A stretch of 34,445 bases of DNA from an uncultured Verrucomicrobiales bacterium (GCA_937901085.1 CALCHQ010000026.1:1-34445); one strand, 5' to 3'; positions 6,227-14,962 are shown, numbered from the stretch's first letter. Notes: generated by a model not told the origin, from the letters alone. Made by a program: numbers and translations.

Positions 6227-8086
6227 TTACAGGCTTTCCCAGGGGTGGCCGGTGGCGGTGGCGTAGGCGGGGTGTGCCCAGAGGCGGCGGGCCATGAGAC
6301 CGGGGCTGAGCAGGCCGAGCAGGAAGCGGCGGCGCTGGGACGGGCGGTCGAATTCGGGCATGGGTTTTTCCGGGGGGCAGAAAGCGGCGGCATCGTAGGG
6401 CGGGAGCGCGGGTGCCGGGGGCAGGGGGGCGGAGAGTCCGAGACAGGCGGTGCAGTGGCCGCAGTCGGGGCGGTGCTGTTCCATGAAGTATTGCTCCAGC
6501 GCGTCATTCAGGCAGGTGGGGGCAAGCAGCATGTCGATGATGCGCTGCTGGCGCGCGAGGTCGGCCTCGCGGCGGCGGGTGAATGCGGCTGTGAGCCCGG
6601 CGGTGATGCTGCGGGCATCCGGCGCGGCTGTGCCTGCAGTGTTGCGGAGGCAGAGAGCCTGTTGCCTCATGGTGAGTTTCCATTCGCCTGCGGCTTCGCA
6701 TTCGTAGAGGTATTCGACGGCTTCTGCGAAGGTGCAATCCCAGGCTTCGGCGGCGGCTTCGACCTCGCCCTCGCGGTGGGAATCGAGCCAGCGGAGGCGG
6801 GCACATTCGGCTGCGTCACGGCCATCGAGTATGGTGCTGAGGGGGTAGAGCGGTTTGATCTTGTAGTATTTGCTGCCTTTGCTTTCGATGCAGATGCTGC
6901 CCTCCATGGCCATGAGCGCGCGCGTGGGAACATCGTCGGGAACATCGCAGCTGGTGCCGAGTTCCCAGAGGGAAACGATGCGCTTCCCGGCGGGTATCAG
7001 CCAGCGGACGCAGCGGAGTACACCTTCGGCATCGGGCTCGGCGGCGAGGATGCGGTTGCGGGCTTCGACTAAATCTGCCGCTTGCAGGAGGATGAGGCTG
7101 GTGCAGGGGGATCCGTCGCGTCCGGCTCGCCCGGATTCCTGGAGGTAGGCTTCCGGGGAGGAGGGGGTACTCCAATGGATGACGGAGCGGACATCGGGCT
7201 TATCGATGCCCATGCCGAAGGCGATGGTGGCCACCAGCACGGTGATTTCGTTGCGCAGGAAGGCATCCTGGAGCTGTTCTCTCTGCTCAGCGGGGAGCCC
7301 GGCGTGGTAGTGGGCGGTCTGGTAGTGGCGGGTGGCGAGTTCGCCTGCCAGCCATTCGGTTTCCTTGCGGGTGCGGCAGTAGATGATGGCGGGCAGGGTA
7401 TCGTGCTTTTCCAGATGCGCCAGCAGGGCGGGCATGCGTTCCTTCACCGGCTGGCAGATGCGGGTGATGTTGGGTCGGTAGGGGGGCAGCACGATGTGGT
7501 TAGCGGCCGGGATGCCGAAAGCCTGGCCTAAGTCCTGCTGCACGCGCGGGGTGGCGGTGGCGGTGAGCGCCAGGGTGGCGTGCGGGCGGAGTTGTTGCTG
7601 CAGGGCGGGGAGTTTCAGGTAGTCGGGGCGGAAACTGTGTCCCCATTCGGAGACGCAATGGGCTTCATCCACCACGAACAGGGAGAGCCGGATGCCTGCC
7701 AGTGTCTGCTGCAGTTCACGGTTTTCCAGGGATTCCGGGGCTACAAAGAGGAGTCGCAGTTCCCCGGTAGTCACTTGGCCCAGCACGGCGCTGCGTTCTT
7801 CCGGCTCCAGGGTGGAGTCGAAGCGCGCAGCTGCTATGCCTATGCTTTTGAGCGCTTCGCATTGGTCCCGCATGAGGGCAATGAGCGGTGATACGACCAG
7901 CGATGTGCCGCCCAGCAGCTCGGCGGCCGCCTGGTAGCACAGGCTCTTGCCGTGTCCTGTGGGGAGGACGCCCAGCGCATTCTGTCCGGCCAGCACGAGT
8001 TCGATAATCTGGCGCTGCCCGGCGCGCAAGGCGCTTTTGCCGAAGCGGGGCAGGATGTGTGCTTCTGCTGCCTTGGTGAACTCCAT
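6227..8086 (-). CDS. recQ: RecQ-family ATP-dependent DNA helicase
   Basis: A 3'-5' DNA helicase of the RecQ family, acting in recombination and repair. The ATPase core is complete: Q-motif region and Walker A GHGKS near residue 44, DEAH box near 140, the TATATP motif, the I-I-Y-C-R-T motif of domain 2, and the arginine-finger motif Q-E-S-G-R-A-G-R-D-G near 315. A C-x16-C-x2-C-x2-C zinc knuckle is present (C525, C542, C545, C548), but about 145 residues later than in E. coli RecQ. The intervening part may hold a winged-helix-like region. No HRDC domain is evident. The ATG at 8086 is 6 bases after a -10 box, suggesting a leaderless mRNA. Confidence 0.9.
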   Translation of the reverse strand: MEFTKAAEAHILPRFGKSALRAGQRQIIELVLAGQNALGVLPTGHGKSLCYQAAAELLGGTSLVVSPLIALMRDQCEALKSIGIAAARFDSTLEPEERSAVLGQVTTGELRLLFVAPESLENRELQQTLAGIRLSLFVVDEAHCVSEWGHSFRPDYLKLPALQQQLRPHATLALTATATPRVQQDLGQAFGIPAANHIVLPPYRPNITRICQPVKERMPALLAHLEKHDTLPAIIYCRTRKETEWLAGELATRHYQTAHYHAGLPAEQREQLQDAFLRNEITVLVATIAFGMGIDKPDVRSVIHWSTPSSPEAYLQESGRAGRDGSPCTSLILLQAADLVEARNRILAAEPDAEGVLRCVRWLIPAGKRIVSLWELGTSCDVPDDVPTRALMAMEGSICIESKGSKYYKIKPLYPLSTILDGRDAAECARLRWLDSHREGEVEAAAEAWDCTFAEAVEYLYECEAAGEWKLTMRQQALCLRNTAGTAAPDARSITAGLTAAFTRRREADLARQQRIIDMLLAPTCLNDALEQYFMEQHRPDCGHCTACLGLSAPLPPAPALPPYDAAAFCPPEKPMPEFDRPSQRRRFLLGLLSPGLMARRLWAHPAYATATGHPWESL

Positions 8087-8092
8087 GAGGCT

Positions 8093-8120
8093 ATTGTAGC
8101 ATCTTGAGCGGTGGTGAAAA
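8093..8120 (-). promoter_or_regulatory. recQ promoter, predicted leaderless
   Basis: On the minus strand there is TTTTCA (8120-8115), a 16-base spacer and TACAAT (8098-8093) with an upstream TGC (extended -10). Only 6 bases separate the -10 from the ATG at 8086, so the expected start point is the A of the start codon. Confidence 0.55.
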
Positions 8121-8174
8121 GTCCAAATATTGGCTTAATAATAGTAAAAAAGTGGGATATTCTGCATTTTTTGA

Positions 8175-8203
8175 TTGTCAATGGTGCATGGGTAGCGTAA
8201 AGT
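8175..8203 (+). promoter_or_regulatory. Probable promoter of the Cys-rich protein gene
   Basis: TTGTCA (8175-8180), a 17-base spacer and TAAAGT (8198-8203). It would give a leader of about 60 bases before the ATG at 8272. Confidence 0.4.
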
Positions 8204-8271
8204 AGCAGGGTGAGCCTTTGTTCTGCGGCTTGCGACCTATTCAGAAAAAACAACCAATAGAAAGACTCCGT

Positions 8272-8613
8272 ATGATGAAGAAGTTTGCCCTTGCTATCAT
8301 TGCCGCTGTGTTCACCCTTGGTATGACCCAGGCCCAGGAGCCGGCCCCGGCTGCGCCTGCAACTCCCTGTGTGAAGAAGTGCTGCGCCAAGAAGGCAGAA
8401 TGCCCGAAGAAGGCTGACTGCGGCACCGACAAGTGCTGCGCCAAGGATAAGGTATGCCCGGATAAGCCCTGCTGCGCCAAGATGAAGGAATGCCCCAAGC
8501 CCTGCGCTGCGCAGAAAGGCTGCTGCAAGAAAAAGGTGTACTGCCCGAAGAAGCATGATTGCACCCGGAGCAAGTGCTGCCCCAAAAAGACGGCATGCCC
8601 AGAGAAGAAATGA
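8272..8613 (+). CDS. Secreted Cys/Lys-rich repeat protein (113 aa)
   Basis: The start is set at the ATG at 8272 (or the next codon, 8275), which opens a signal peptide: MMKKF, a hydrophobic core, and cleavage near A-Q-A. An earlier in-frame ATG at 8218 would put a polar stretch before the signal. The mature part holds 19 cysteines in a strict pattern. The motif CC-x5-C occurs five times (CCAKKAEC, CCAKDKVC, CCAKMKEC, CCKKKVYC, CCPKKTAC), with other single cysteines between and many lysines. This suggests a disulfide-rich or metal-binding exported protein. I recognise no family. An intrinsic terminator follows at 8639. Confidence 0.75.
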   Translation: MMKKFALAIIAAVFTLGMTQAQEPAPAAPATPCVKKCCAKKAECPKKADCGTDKCCAKDKVCPDKPCCAKMKECPKPCAAQKGCCKKKVYCPKKHDCTRSKCCPKKTACPEKK

Positions 8614-8638
8614 GCCTTTTCCCGGCTGGACAGTCATC

Positions 8639-8672
8639 CTCCATGCGGTTTTGTGCCGTGTGGAGTTTTTTT
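8639..8672 (+). terminator. Terminator after the Cys-rich gene
   Basis: A 10-bp stem with two G-T pairs (8639-8648 with 8656-8665), a 7-base loop and a run of seven T (8666-8672). Confidence 0.85.
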
Positions 8673-8800
8673 GTTAGGGATTGAGGGTGAAAAAATGCGA
8701 AAAACTACCAAAAAGATAGGGAAAATGTGTCTGAATGTGATTTTTTTGTTGCAAACAGGAAAAAAAGGCGCTACTCTGAGGTCGACCCCGGATAATATAG

Positions 8801-8806
8801 AAAGGA
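8801..8806 (+). promoter_or_regulatory. Shine-Dalgarno site of the ankyrin gene
   Basis: AAAGGA lies 9 bases before the ATG at 8816. It is one of the few clear ribosome binding sites in the window and supports that start. Confidence 0.5.
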
Positions 8807-8815
8807 AACAGAAGA

Positions 8816-9403
8816 ATGAATTGGAACCCTCTGAAGAATGTGAAACGGACTTTGCTGACTGTTGGTCTGAGTGTTGCTCTGGCCGGGCAGGCTGCGGGTC
8901 AGGGTGTGAATGCGGCAGATGCTGATGGCGAGACGCTGCTCATGAAGGCGGCAGAGCGTGGCCGTGTCAGCGAGGTGCAGCGTCTGCTGGCTGCCGGTGC
9001 GGCGGTGAATGCCAAGGATGATGACGGTGAGTCGGCGCTGATGAAGGCGGCGGATGATGGTCATGCCGCTGTGCTGCAGTTGCTGCTGAAGGCCGGCGCC
9101 TATGTCAATGATACAGATGAGGACGGCGATACGGCGTTGATGCTGGCAGCCGAGAATGGTAACCCGGCGGCGGTGAAGGTGCTGCTGGAGGCGGGTGCGG
9201 ATGTGAATATCATTGACAGAGAAGGTGAAACGGCTTTGATGGTGGCAGCTGATGAGGGCAATGTGGCTGTGCTGCAGTTGCTGCTGGCTGCCGGAGCCGA
9301 TGTGAATGTGAGCGACGGCAGGGGAGAGACGGCTCTGGATAAGGCCGTGGAGGAGGGCAATGTGAAGGCAGCGCAGGTGCTGCGCGCGGCCGGAGCAAGA
9401 TAA
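8816..9403 (+). CDS. Exported ankyrin-repeat protein (195 aa)
   Basis: A basic N-terminus and hydrophobic stretch to about residue 27 (ending A-G-Q-A-A-G) form a signal peptide. Five 33-residue ankyrin repeats then fill the protein, with the typical G-E-T-A-L-M-x-A-A, L-L-x-A-G-A and V-N cores. The repeats are regular and acidic at their starts (D-x-D-G-E/D). Such repeats mediate protein-protein contacts; the location should be the periplasm or cell surface. It has its own terminator downstream, so it is probably a single-gene unit. The binding partner cannot be read from the sequence. Confidence 0.88.
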   Translation: MNWNPLKNVKRTLLTVGLSVALAGQAAGQGVNAADADGETLLMKAAERGRVSEVQRLLAAGAAVNAKDDDGESALMKAADDGHAAVLQLLLKAGAYVNDTDEDGDTALMLAAENGNPAAVKVLLEAGADVNIIDREGETALMVAADEGNVAVLQLLLAAGADVNVSDGRGETALDKAVEEGNVKAAQVLRAAGAR

Positions 9404-9432
9404 TTTGGTACGCATAACGACAACGCAAACTC

Positions 9433-9468
9433 ACCGCTGTCCGGCCTTGTTGCCGGGCGGCGGTTTTT
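9433..9468 (+). terminator. Terminator after the ankyrin gene
   Basis: A 13-bp stem with two G-T pairs (9433-9445 with 9452-9464), a 6-base loop and a short T-run (9464-9468). Confidence 0.8.
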
Positions 9469-9501
9469 GCGGCATTTCGACGCGGAAAATCGTTATTTTT
9501 C

Positions 9502-9530
9502 TTTACAAGGATAGCAGGCGGGCGTATAAA
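9502..9530 (+). promoter_or_regulatory. sulP promoter, nearly leaderless
   Basis: TTTACA (9502-9507), a 17-base spacer and TATAAA (9525-9530). The ATG at 9541 is 10 bases after the -10 box, so the leader would be only about 4 bases. Confidence 0.65.
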
Positions 9531-9540
9531 ACCGTTAGCT

Positions 9541-11247
9541 ATGCATGCACCGAGTATTGTCAGTTCGCTGAAAGACTATAATCGCAAGACGTTTTTTTCT
9601 GACCTGGGCGCAGGTCTCACCGTGGGTGTAGTAGCCCTGCCGCTTGCTATGGCCTTTGCCATTGCCTGTGGCAGCAGTGAGATTACGCCCTCCACCGGGT
9701 TGATTACGGCGGTGGTGGCTGGTTTCCTCATTTCTCTGCTGGGGGGCAGTAAGTTCCAGATTGGTGGGCCGACTGGCGCTTTTGTAGTGTTGATTTCGGG
9801 AGTGGTGGGGAGTTTCGGTTTCAGCGGGCTGGTGCTGTGTACGCTGCTGGCGGGCTTGTTCCTGATTATTTTTGGTGTGTGCCGTATGGGTTCGCTCATC
9901 AAGTTTATTCCCTATCCTGTGACGACCGGCTTTACCAGCGGTATTGCGGTGACGATTTTCTGCACGCAGGTCAAGGATTTGCTGGGCTTGCAGATTGATG
10001 TGGCGGTGCCGGCTGAGTTTGTGGCCAAGTGGCAGTGCTATTTCGAGTATTTCCACACGGTGAATTACTGGGCGCTGACGCTGTCTGTGCTGACGGTGGC
10101 CACGATTCTGCTCACGAAGCGTGCGTTCCCGCGCGCGCCGTTCATGCTGGTGGGTATGCTGGTGAGTACAGTGGTGTGCCAATGGCTGAATCTGCCGGTG
10201 GAGACTATTGGTTCCCGTTTCGGCGCTCTGCCCCAGGGGCTGCCGATGCCGAGCCTCCCGGAGGTGGATTGGGCGCGGCTGCCGCAGCTGGTTCAGCCTG
10301 CATTTGTGATTGCGTTGCTGGCGGCCATTGAGTCGCTGCTCAGCGCGAGCGTGGCCGATGGTATGACGGGTTCCCGCCACCATCCGAACACGGAGCTGAT
10401 TGGCCAGGGGGTGGGCAATATGGCCTCGGCGCTGTTCGGCGGGCTTCCTGCCACGGGCGCCATTGCCCGCACGGCTACGAATATCCGCTCCGGCGGCAAG
10501 AGCCCGGTGGCAGGCATCATTCATGCCATCACGTTGCTGTTGATTCTGATGCTGGCCGGGCAGTATGCAGCCATGGTGCCGCTGGCTTCGCTGGCGGGTA
10601 TTCTGGTTATTGTGTGTTGGAACATGGCTGAGGTTTCCACCTTTACGCATCTGCTGAAGGGGCCTCGCCAGGATGCGGTGGTGCTGTGCCTTACCTTCAT
10701 CCTGACCGTGCTGATTGACCTGGTTGTGGCAGTGGAGGTGGGTGTGGTGCTTGCGGCTCTGCTTTTCATTGGCCGCATGGCGCAAATCAGCAATGTGGAG
10801 TCCATTTCGCGCGAAATCGAGGGTGAAGACCCTGAGGAACAGCCCTCCCGCTCGCGCTACCTGCGTCAGGTGCCGAAGAATGTGGAAATCTTCGATGTGC
10901 AGGGGCCCTTCTTCTTTGGTGCGGTGGAGCAGTTCAAAGACCGCGTGTTCCGTAATCTGGGCAGGGAGGTATCGTATGTGCTGCTGCGTATGCGCCTGGT
11001 TCCGGCGCTGGATGCTTCCGGCCTGCATGCCCTGGAGGATTTCCTGGCATACTGCCAGCGCCGCAACATCACCCTGCTGCTCTGCGGTGTGCAGAAGCAG
11101 CCGCTTAAGGTGATTCGCCGGGATTCTCCCTTCATGAATGAGCTGCACGCGGAAAATATCTGCGAGAATATCGACGTGGCTCTCGCCCGCATTGCCGAGT
11201 TGGAGACCGCTGCTGGCGAACAGTCCGTAACCGAGGCGCAGGACTGA
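9541..11247 (+). CDS. SulP-family anion transporter with STAS domain
   Basis: A 568-residue SulP (SLC26-type) inner-membrane transporter. Residues from about 15 to 420 are a chain of hydrophobic segments opening with the family's conserved G-L-T-V-G-V-V-A-L-P-L-A-M-A-F-A stretch. The later part includes T-N-I-R-S-G-G-K-S-P-V-A-G. A cytoplasmic STAS domain occupies about 440-550 (V-E-I-F-D-V-Q-G-P-F-F-F-G, then A-L-D-A-S-G near 485). Members carry sulfate, bicarbonate, dicarboxylates or other anions, and the substrate cannot be told here. The length and domain order are normal for the family. It has its own promoter and no clear terminator before the small lipoprotein gene. Confidence 0.93.
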   Translation: MHAPSIVSSLKDYNRKTFFSDLGAGLTVGVVALPLAMAFAIACGSSEITPSTGLITAVVAGFLISLLGGSKFQIGGPTGAFVVLISGVVGSFGFSGLVLCTLLAGLFLIIFGVCRMGSLIKFIPYPVTTGFTSGIAVTIFCTQVKDLLGLQIDVAVPAEFVAKWQCYFEYFHTVNYWALTLSVLTVATILLTKRAFPRAPFMLVGMLVSTVVCQWLNLPVETIGSRFGALPQGLPMPSLPEVDWARLPQLVQPAFVIALLAAIESLLSASVADGMTGSRHHPNTELIGQGVGNMASALFGGLPATGAIARTATNIRSGGKSPVAGIIHAITLLLILMLAGQYAAMVPLASLAGILVIVCWNMAEVSTFTHLLKGPRQDAVVLCLTFILTVLIDLVVAVEVGVVLAALLFIGRMAQISNVESISREIEGEDPEEQPSRSRYLRQVPKNVEIFDVQGPFFFGAVEQFKDRVFRNLGREVSYVLLRMRLVPALDASGLHALEDFLAYCQRRNITLLLCGVQKQPLKVIRRDSPFMNELHAENICENIDVALARIAELETAAGEQSVTEAQD

Positions 11248-11267
11248 AGCTCTGGCTCATTTTGTGC

Positions 11268-11296
11268 TTGAAAAAAGCGTCTTTTTGCGTTTCAAT
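11268..11296 (+). promoter_or_regulatory. Probable promoter of the small lipoprotein gene
   Basis: TTGAAA (11268-11273), a 17-base spacer and TTCAAT (11291-11296). The ATG at 11304 is 7 bases further on, so the mRNA would be leaderless or nearly so. The -10 is weak. Confidence 0.4.
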
Positions 11297-11303
11297 AGAG
11301 CGC

Positions 11304-11441
11304 ATGAAGACGCTTGCTTTTGTATTGGTTTCTGCGGCTGCGGCTCTTGCCTTTTCTTCCTGTGGTGAGTGCGCCTGCAATTCGTATAATCCGGCTCTCC
11401 TGCGGGATGTGCCTGTGTCTTCCTCCCGCAGCTTCGAGTAA
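11304..11441 (+). CDS. Tiny lipoprotein (45 aa)
   Basis: A short frame beginning MKTLAF with a hydrophobic signal segment and a lipobox-like A-F-S-S-C ending at residue 20, where Cys would be lipidated. The mature part is about 26 residues with two further cysteines (C-G-E-C-A-C) and a Ser/Arg-rich end. It lies 8 bases before hflX on the same strand and may share its transcript. No family is recognised. The signal-peptide pattern is the main support. Confidence 0.6.
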   Translation: MKTLAFVLVSAAAALAFSSCGECACNSYNPALLRDVPVSSSRSFE

Positions 11442-11449
11442 GAACGCCT

Positions 11450-12760
11450 ATGTCCTTTGAGATTCGCGAGAAGCCGGAGATGGTGGAGCGTGCCTTGCTG
11501 GTAGGGCTGGGCATGCCCGGTGATTCACGCCGCGAGCGCACGGCCCTGTTGGCCGAGCTGGAAGATCTGGTGAGCAACCTGGGCATCGGCATCGTGGGAA
11601 CCATGCTGGAGTTCACACGCGAGATTCAGGCCAAGTACCTGTGCGGCATCGGCAAGGCTGAGGAAATCCGTGCCCAGGTGGAGGAATTGAATGCCGATTG
11701 CGTGATTTTTGATAATCTGCTTTCCCCCAGCCAGCAGCGCGAGTGGGAAAAGCTGACGAATGTGACCGTGATTGACCGCGAAGAGGTCATTCTTGATATC
11801 TTTGCCAAGCGCGCCCGCACCCGCGAAGCTGTGATGCAGGTGGATCTGGCCCGCATGCAGTATGCCCTGCCGCGCATGACCGGCATGTGGAAGCACCTGG
11901 ACCGCCAGCGCGGTGGCAGCGGTGGCGGCAAGGGCGGTGGTGCTGCTGCCCGTGGTGAAGGTGAGAAACAGATTGAGGTGGACCGCCGCCTGGCGCGTGA
12001 ACGCATCGAAGCCATCCGCGATGAACTGGAGCTGGTGCGCCGCCAGCGTGGCACGCAGCGCAAGGAACGCACCCGCCAGGGGATTCCCACGGCGGCTATC
12101 GTGGGCTATACGAATGCCGGCAAGAGTTCGCTGCTGAACCTGGTGACGGGCGCTGGCGTGCTGGCACAGAATATTCTTTTTGCCACGCTGGATACGACAA
12201 GCCGCAAGATTGAGCTGCCGGACGGCCAGCCGCTGGTGCTGACGGATACGGTGGGCTTTATCCGCAATCTGCCGCACCGCCTGGTGGAGGCGTTCAAATC
12301 GACGCTGGAGGAGGCGGTGCTGGCCGATTTCCTGATTCAGGTGGTGGATGCGAGCGATGAGGATGCCCTGCGCCACTATGAGACCACTTGCGAGGTACTC
12401 AACAGCCTGGGCGCGCAGGATAAGCCCATGGTGGTGGTGTGGAACAAGTGTGATTTGATTCCGGAAGAGCTGCGCGAGGTGACATTGTCGGCTCTGGCGG
12501 CCAAGGTGTCATGTCCCAGCCTGACGATGAGTGTGCTGGAGAATCAGGGAGTGGATAAGCTGCTGGCTTCCTGCGTGGAGATGCTTTCGCACCGTGTGGA
12601 GCGGCAGACCTACCGGATTCCGCTGGCGGAAAGCCGTATCATTGCCATCATGCACCGTGATGGCAAGGTGCTTAATACTGAATATGAGGGGAACGATGCC
12701 TTGGTGGAAGCTATTCTGCCCAAGGAATTTGCTGCCCGTATTGCCCAATATCGCATATGA
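11450..12760 (+). CDS. hflX: GTPase HflX
   Basis: A 436-residue HflX GTPase, which binds the 50S subunit and can split stalled ribosomes. The N-terminal HflX domain spans about 15-180. A Gly-rich linker (G-G-S-G-G-G-K-G-G-G) near 155-165 leads into a charged helical region. The G domain shows G1 GYTNAGKSS near 217-225, G3 DTVGF near 265, the H-R-L-V-E-A-F-K-S-T-L-E-E segment, and G4 NKCD near 330. Its end overlaps the next gene by four bases (ATGA), so translation of the two is probably coupled. The length and motifs are normal. Confidence 0.95.
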   Translation: MSFEIREKPEMVERALLVGLGMPGDSRRERTALLAELEDLVSNLGIGIVGTMLEFTREIQAKYLCGIGKAEEIRAQVEELNADCVIFDNLLSPSQQREWEKLTNVTVIDREEVILDIFAKRARTREAVMQVDLARMQYALPRMTGMWKHLDRQRGGSGGGKGGGAAARGEGEKQIEVDRRLARERIEAIRDELELVRRQRGTQRKERTRQGIPTAAIVGYTNAGKSSLLNLVTGAGVLAQNILFATLDTTSRKIELPDGQPLVLTDTVGFIRNLPHRLVEAFKSTLEEAVLADFLIQVVDASDEDALRHYETTCEVLNSLGAQDKPMVVVWNKCDLIPEELREVTLSALAAKVSCPSLTMSVLENQGVDKLLASCVEMLSHRVERQTYRIPLAESRIIAIMHRDGKVLNTEYEGNDALVEAILPKEFAARIAQYRI

Positions 12761-13395
12761 GAATACTGACATTAAGTTTTACGTTATTGCTGGTGGCCTG
12801 TTCGCCGTCGCCGGAGGAAAGAGCGGCCTTTTTCCGAGCTGAGGGTGACCGCCTGGATGCGGCTGCCCGGCATGTGCAGAAGGCGTTCACATATGAGGAT
12901 TTCATTACCAGCCCGCAGTACCGCCAGACGCGCGATATGTGGCGCGGTGGGGCGCTGTCGCAATACAACCCGAAGAATTCCCGCGTGGAAATCCTTTTGA
13001 AGGAGCAGCGCGGCCGCCTGTACATCAATGATACAATCGCCATGGACTTCCCGATTTGCTCCGGCCGCATCGGTGGCATGGAGACTCCCAAGGGAACATT
13101 CCGCATCAGCCAGAAAAAGGAGATGCACCGCTCTAACCGCTATGGTGTATTCATGAGCAAGGCGGATGGCAGCGTGGTGAAATGGGGGGTGACGGCGGAT
13201 GATGCTGTGCCGGCGGGTATGTATTTCGAGGGGACGGATATGCCCTACTGGCTGCGTTTCAATGGTGGTATCGGGCTTCATGTGGGCAAGGTGGAGCGCA
13301 ATACTGATTCGCATGGCTGCGTGCGTGTGCCGGAGGAAGCGGCTGTCATTCTCTTCGAGAAGCTTGAAGTGGGTTCCAAGGTGGTGGTGAAGTAA
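12757..13395 (+). CDS. L,D-transpeptidase (YkuD family) lipoprotein
   Basis: A 212-residue protein with a lipoprotein signal (L-L-L-V-A-C, lipid-modified Cys near residue 15). The YkuD catalytic domain lies at about 78-212. The active-site signature is present: H-V-G near 173 and S-H-G-C-V-R-V-P near 184-191, with Cys as nucleophile. These enzymes make 3-3 cross-links in peptidoglycan or attach proteins to it, using the L,D bond of tetrapeptides, so it acts in the periplasm or at the outer membrane. It overlaps hflX by 4 bases and yifB begins 1 base after its stop. No separate peptidoglycan-binding domain is seen. Confidence 0.92.
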   Translation: MRILTLSFTLLLVACSPSPEERAAFFRAEGDRLDAAARHVQKAFTYEDFITSPQYRQTRDMWRGGALSQYNPKNSRVEILLKEQRGRLYINDTIAMDFPICSGRIGGMETPKGTFRISQKKEMHRSNRYGVFMSKADGSVVKWGVTADDAVPAGMYFEGTDMPYWLRFNGGIGLHVGKVERNTDSHGCVRVPEEAAVILFEKLEVGSKVVVK

Positions 13396-13396
13396 G

Positions 13397-14962
13397 ATGA
13401 TTGCACGGCTACATTCGGCGGCGGTAGAGGGTATCCGCGGGTACGAGGTCCAGGTGGAGGTGGATGCCCGCCCGGTGGAGGATACCGGCCGCATGGTTGT
13501 GGTCGGGTTGCCGGATGCCGCTGTGCGGGAGAGTGTGCAGCGCGTGACATCAGCGCTGACCAACAGTTCGTTTTTCCGGCCGGGCGATGTGCTGGTGACG
13601 GTCAATCTTGCCCCGGCCGATGTGCGTAAGCAGGGGCCAGGCTTTGATTTGCCCATTGCGCTGGCGCTGGAAATGGCCATTCAGGAGAATTACCGGGATG
13701 TGCCGGAGGCGTTCAAACGCCGCGTACCCACCGGGCTGGATGCCTGGTGTCTGGTAGGGGAACTGGCGCTGGACGGCATGGTGCGCGGAGTGCGCGGTGT
13801 GCTGCCGCTGGCTGTGGCGGCGCGCGAGGCCGGGCGTTCGTGCATGATGGTGGCGCGGGAGAATGCGGCCGAGGCGGCCGTGGTGGAGGGGCTGACGGTG
13901 TACGCAGTGGATACGCTGCGCGAGGCCTGGGAGGTACTCTTGAATCCGGCCCGCTTTACCCCTTATACCTTGCCGGCGGATGTGCCTCCTTTGCCTGCGG
14001 AGGTGGATTTCGATGAAGTGAAGGGGCAGCCTTATGCCCGGCGCGCCATGGAGATTGCTGCGGCGGGTGGTCATAATTTGCTGATGTGCGGCAGTCCCGG
14101 CAGCGGTAAGAGCATGCTGGCCAGCCGCCTGCCGACGATTCTGCCGCCGCTGACGCAGGAGGAAGCCCTGGAGGCCAGTTCGATTCATTCTGTCTGCGGG
14201 CAGCTGCCGCGCAGCGGCGGTTTGCTGGAACACCGTCCGTTCCGCAGCCCGCACCACACGATTTCCGATGTGGGGCTGATGGGGGGCGGCTCGACGATTA
14301 CGCCGGGCGAGATTTCGCTGGCGCACCACGGGGTGTTGTTCCTCGATGAACTGCCGGAGTTTGCCCGCCGCACGCTGGAGACGCTTCGCCAGCCGCTGGA
14401 GAGTGGCGTGGTGACGATTTCGCGCGCCAGCGGGAGCATGGATTTTCCCTGTGCCTTCATGTTTGTTGCGGCTATGAATCCGTGTCCCTGCGGCTATCTG
14501 GGCGACCCCACGCACCGCTGCCGTTGTTCGCCTGCGGATGTGACGCGCTACCGCAAGAAGATTTCGGGACCCTTGCTCGACCGTTTTGATATCATTATCG
14601 AAGTGCCGCCGGTTGCGCCAGCCAGCCTGCTCAACAAGCCGGATGGCGAGAGTAGTGCCGCTATCCGTGAGCGCGTGGTGGCAGCCCGCTCCCGCCAGAT
14701 GCAGCGCTATGCCGCAACCGGGGCAAGCTGCAACGCCCGCCTGAGCGGTAAAAAGCTGCGCCAGTATTGCCCGCTGACCTCCTCGCAGCAGCAGATGCTC
14801 CTGGACGCGGTGAGCCAGCTGGGGCTTTCTGCCCGTGCCTTTGACCGTATTCTGCGCGTGGCTCGCACCATTGCCGACCTGGCAGGTTGCGAACAGCCCT
14901 CGGATGCCCACTTGTTCGAGGCCATCCAGTTCCGCCAGTTTGAATGCCAGCTCCGCGGCTGA
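13397..14962 (+). CDS. YifB/ComM-family Mg-chelatase-like AAA+ ATPase
   Basis: A 521-residue protein of the YifB/ComM family. The N-terminal ChlI-like domain (about 1-165) has G-L-P-D-A-A-V-R-E-S and N-L-A-P-A-D. The AAA+ core has Walker A GSPGSGKSM near 231, then H-R-P-F-R-S-P-H-H-T, Walker B L-F-L-D-E-L-P-E-F near 313, and the M-N-P-C-P-C-G-Y-L-G-D zinc-like loop near 357. A C-terminal Mg_chelatase_C part follows. ComM homologues act as helicases helping branch migration when natural-transformation DNA is integrated. Whether this species is transformable is not shown. It is the last gene of the lipoprotein-hflX-ldt-yifB run. Confidence 0.93.
   Translation: MIARLHSAAVEGIRGYEVQVEVDARPVEDTGRMVVVGLPDAAVRESVQRVTSALTNSSFFRPGDVLVTVNLAPADVRKQGPGFDLPIALALEMAIQENYRDVPEAFKRRVPTGLDAWCLVGELALDGMVRGVRGVLPLAVAAREAGRSCMMVARENAAEAAVVEGLTVYAVDTLREAWEVLLNPARFTPYTLPADVPPLPAEVDFDEVKGQPYARRAMEIAAAGGHNLLMCGSPGSGKSMLASRLPTILPPLTQEEALEASSIHSVCGQLPRSGGLLEHRPFRSPHHTISDVGLMGGGSTITPGEISLAHHGVLFLDELPEFARRTLETLRQPLESGVVTISRASGSMDFPCAFMFVAAMNPCPCGYLGDPTHRCRCSPADVTRYRKKISGPLLDRFDIIIEVPPVAPASLLNKPDGESSAAIRERVVAARSRQMQRYAATGASCNARLSGKKLRQYCPLTSSQQQMLLDAVSQLGLSARAFDRILRVARTIADLAGCEQPSDAHLFEAIQFRQFECQLRG

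Noticed and set aside
9535..11148. Long minus-strand frame of 537 codons opposite the SulP gene
   Set aside because: It is His/Gln/Arg-rich low complexity, a typical antisense shadow. The plus strand is a clear transporter.
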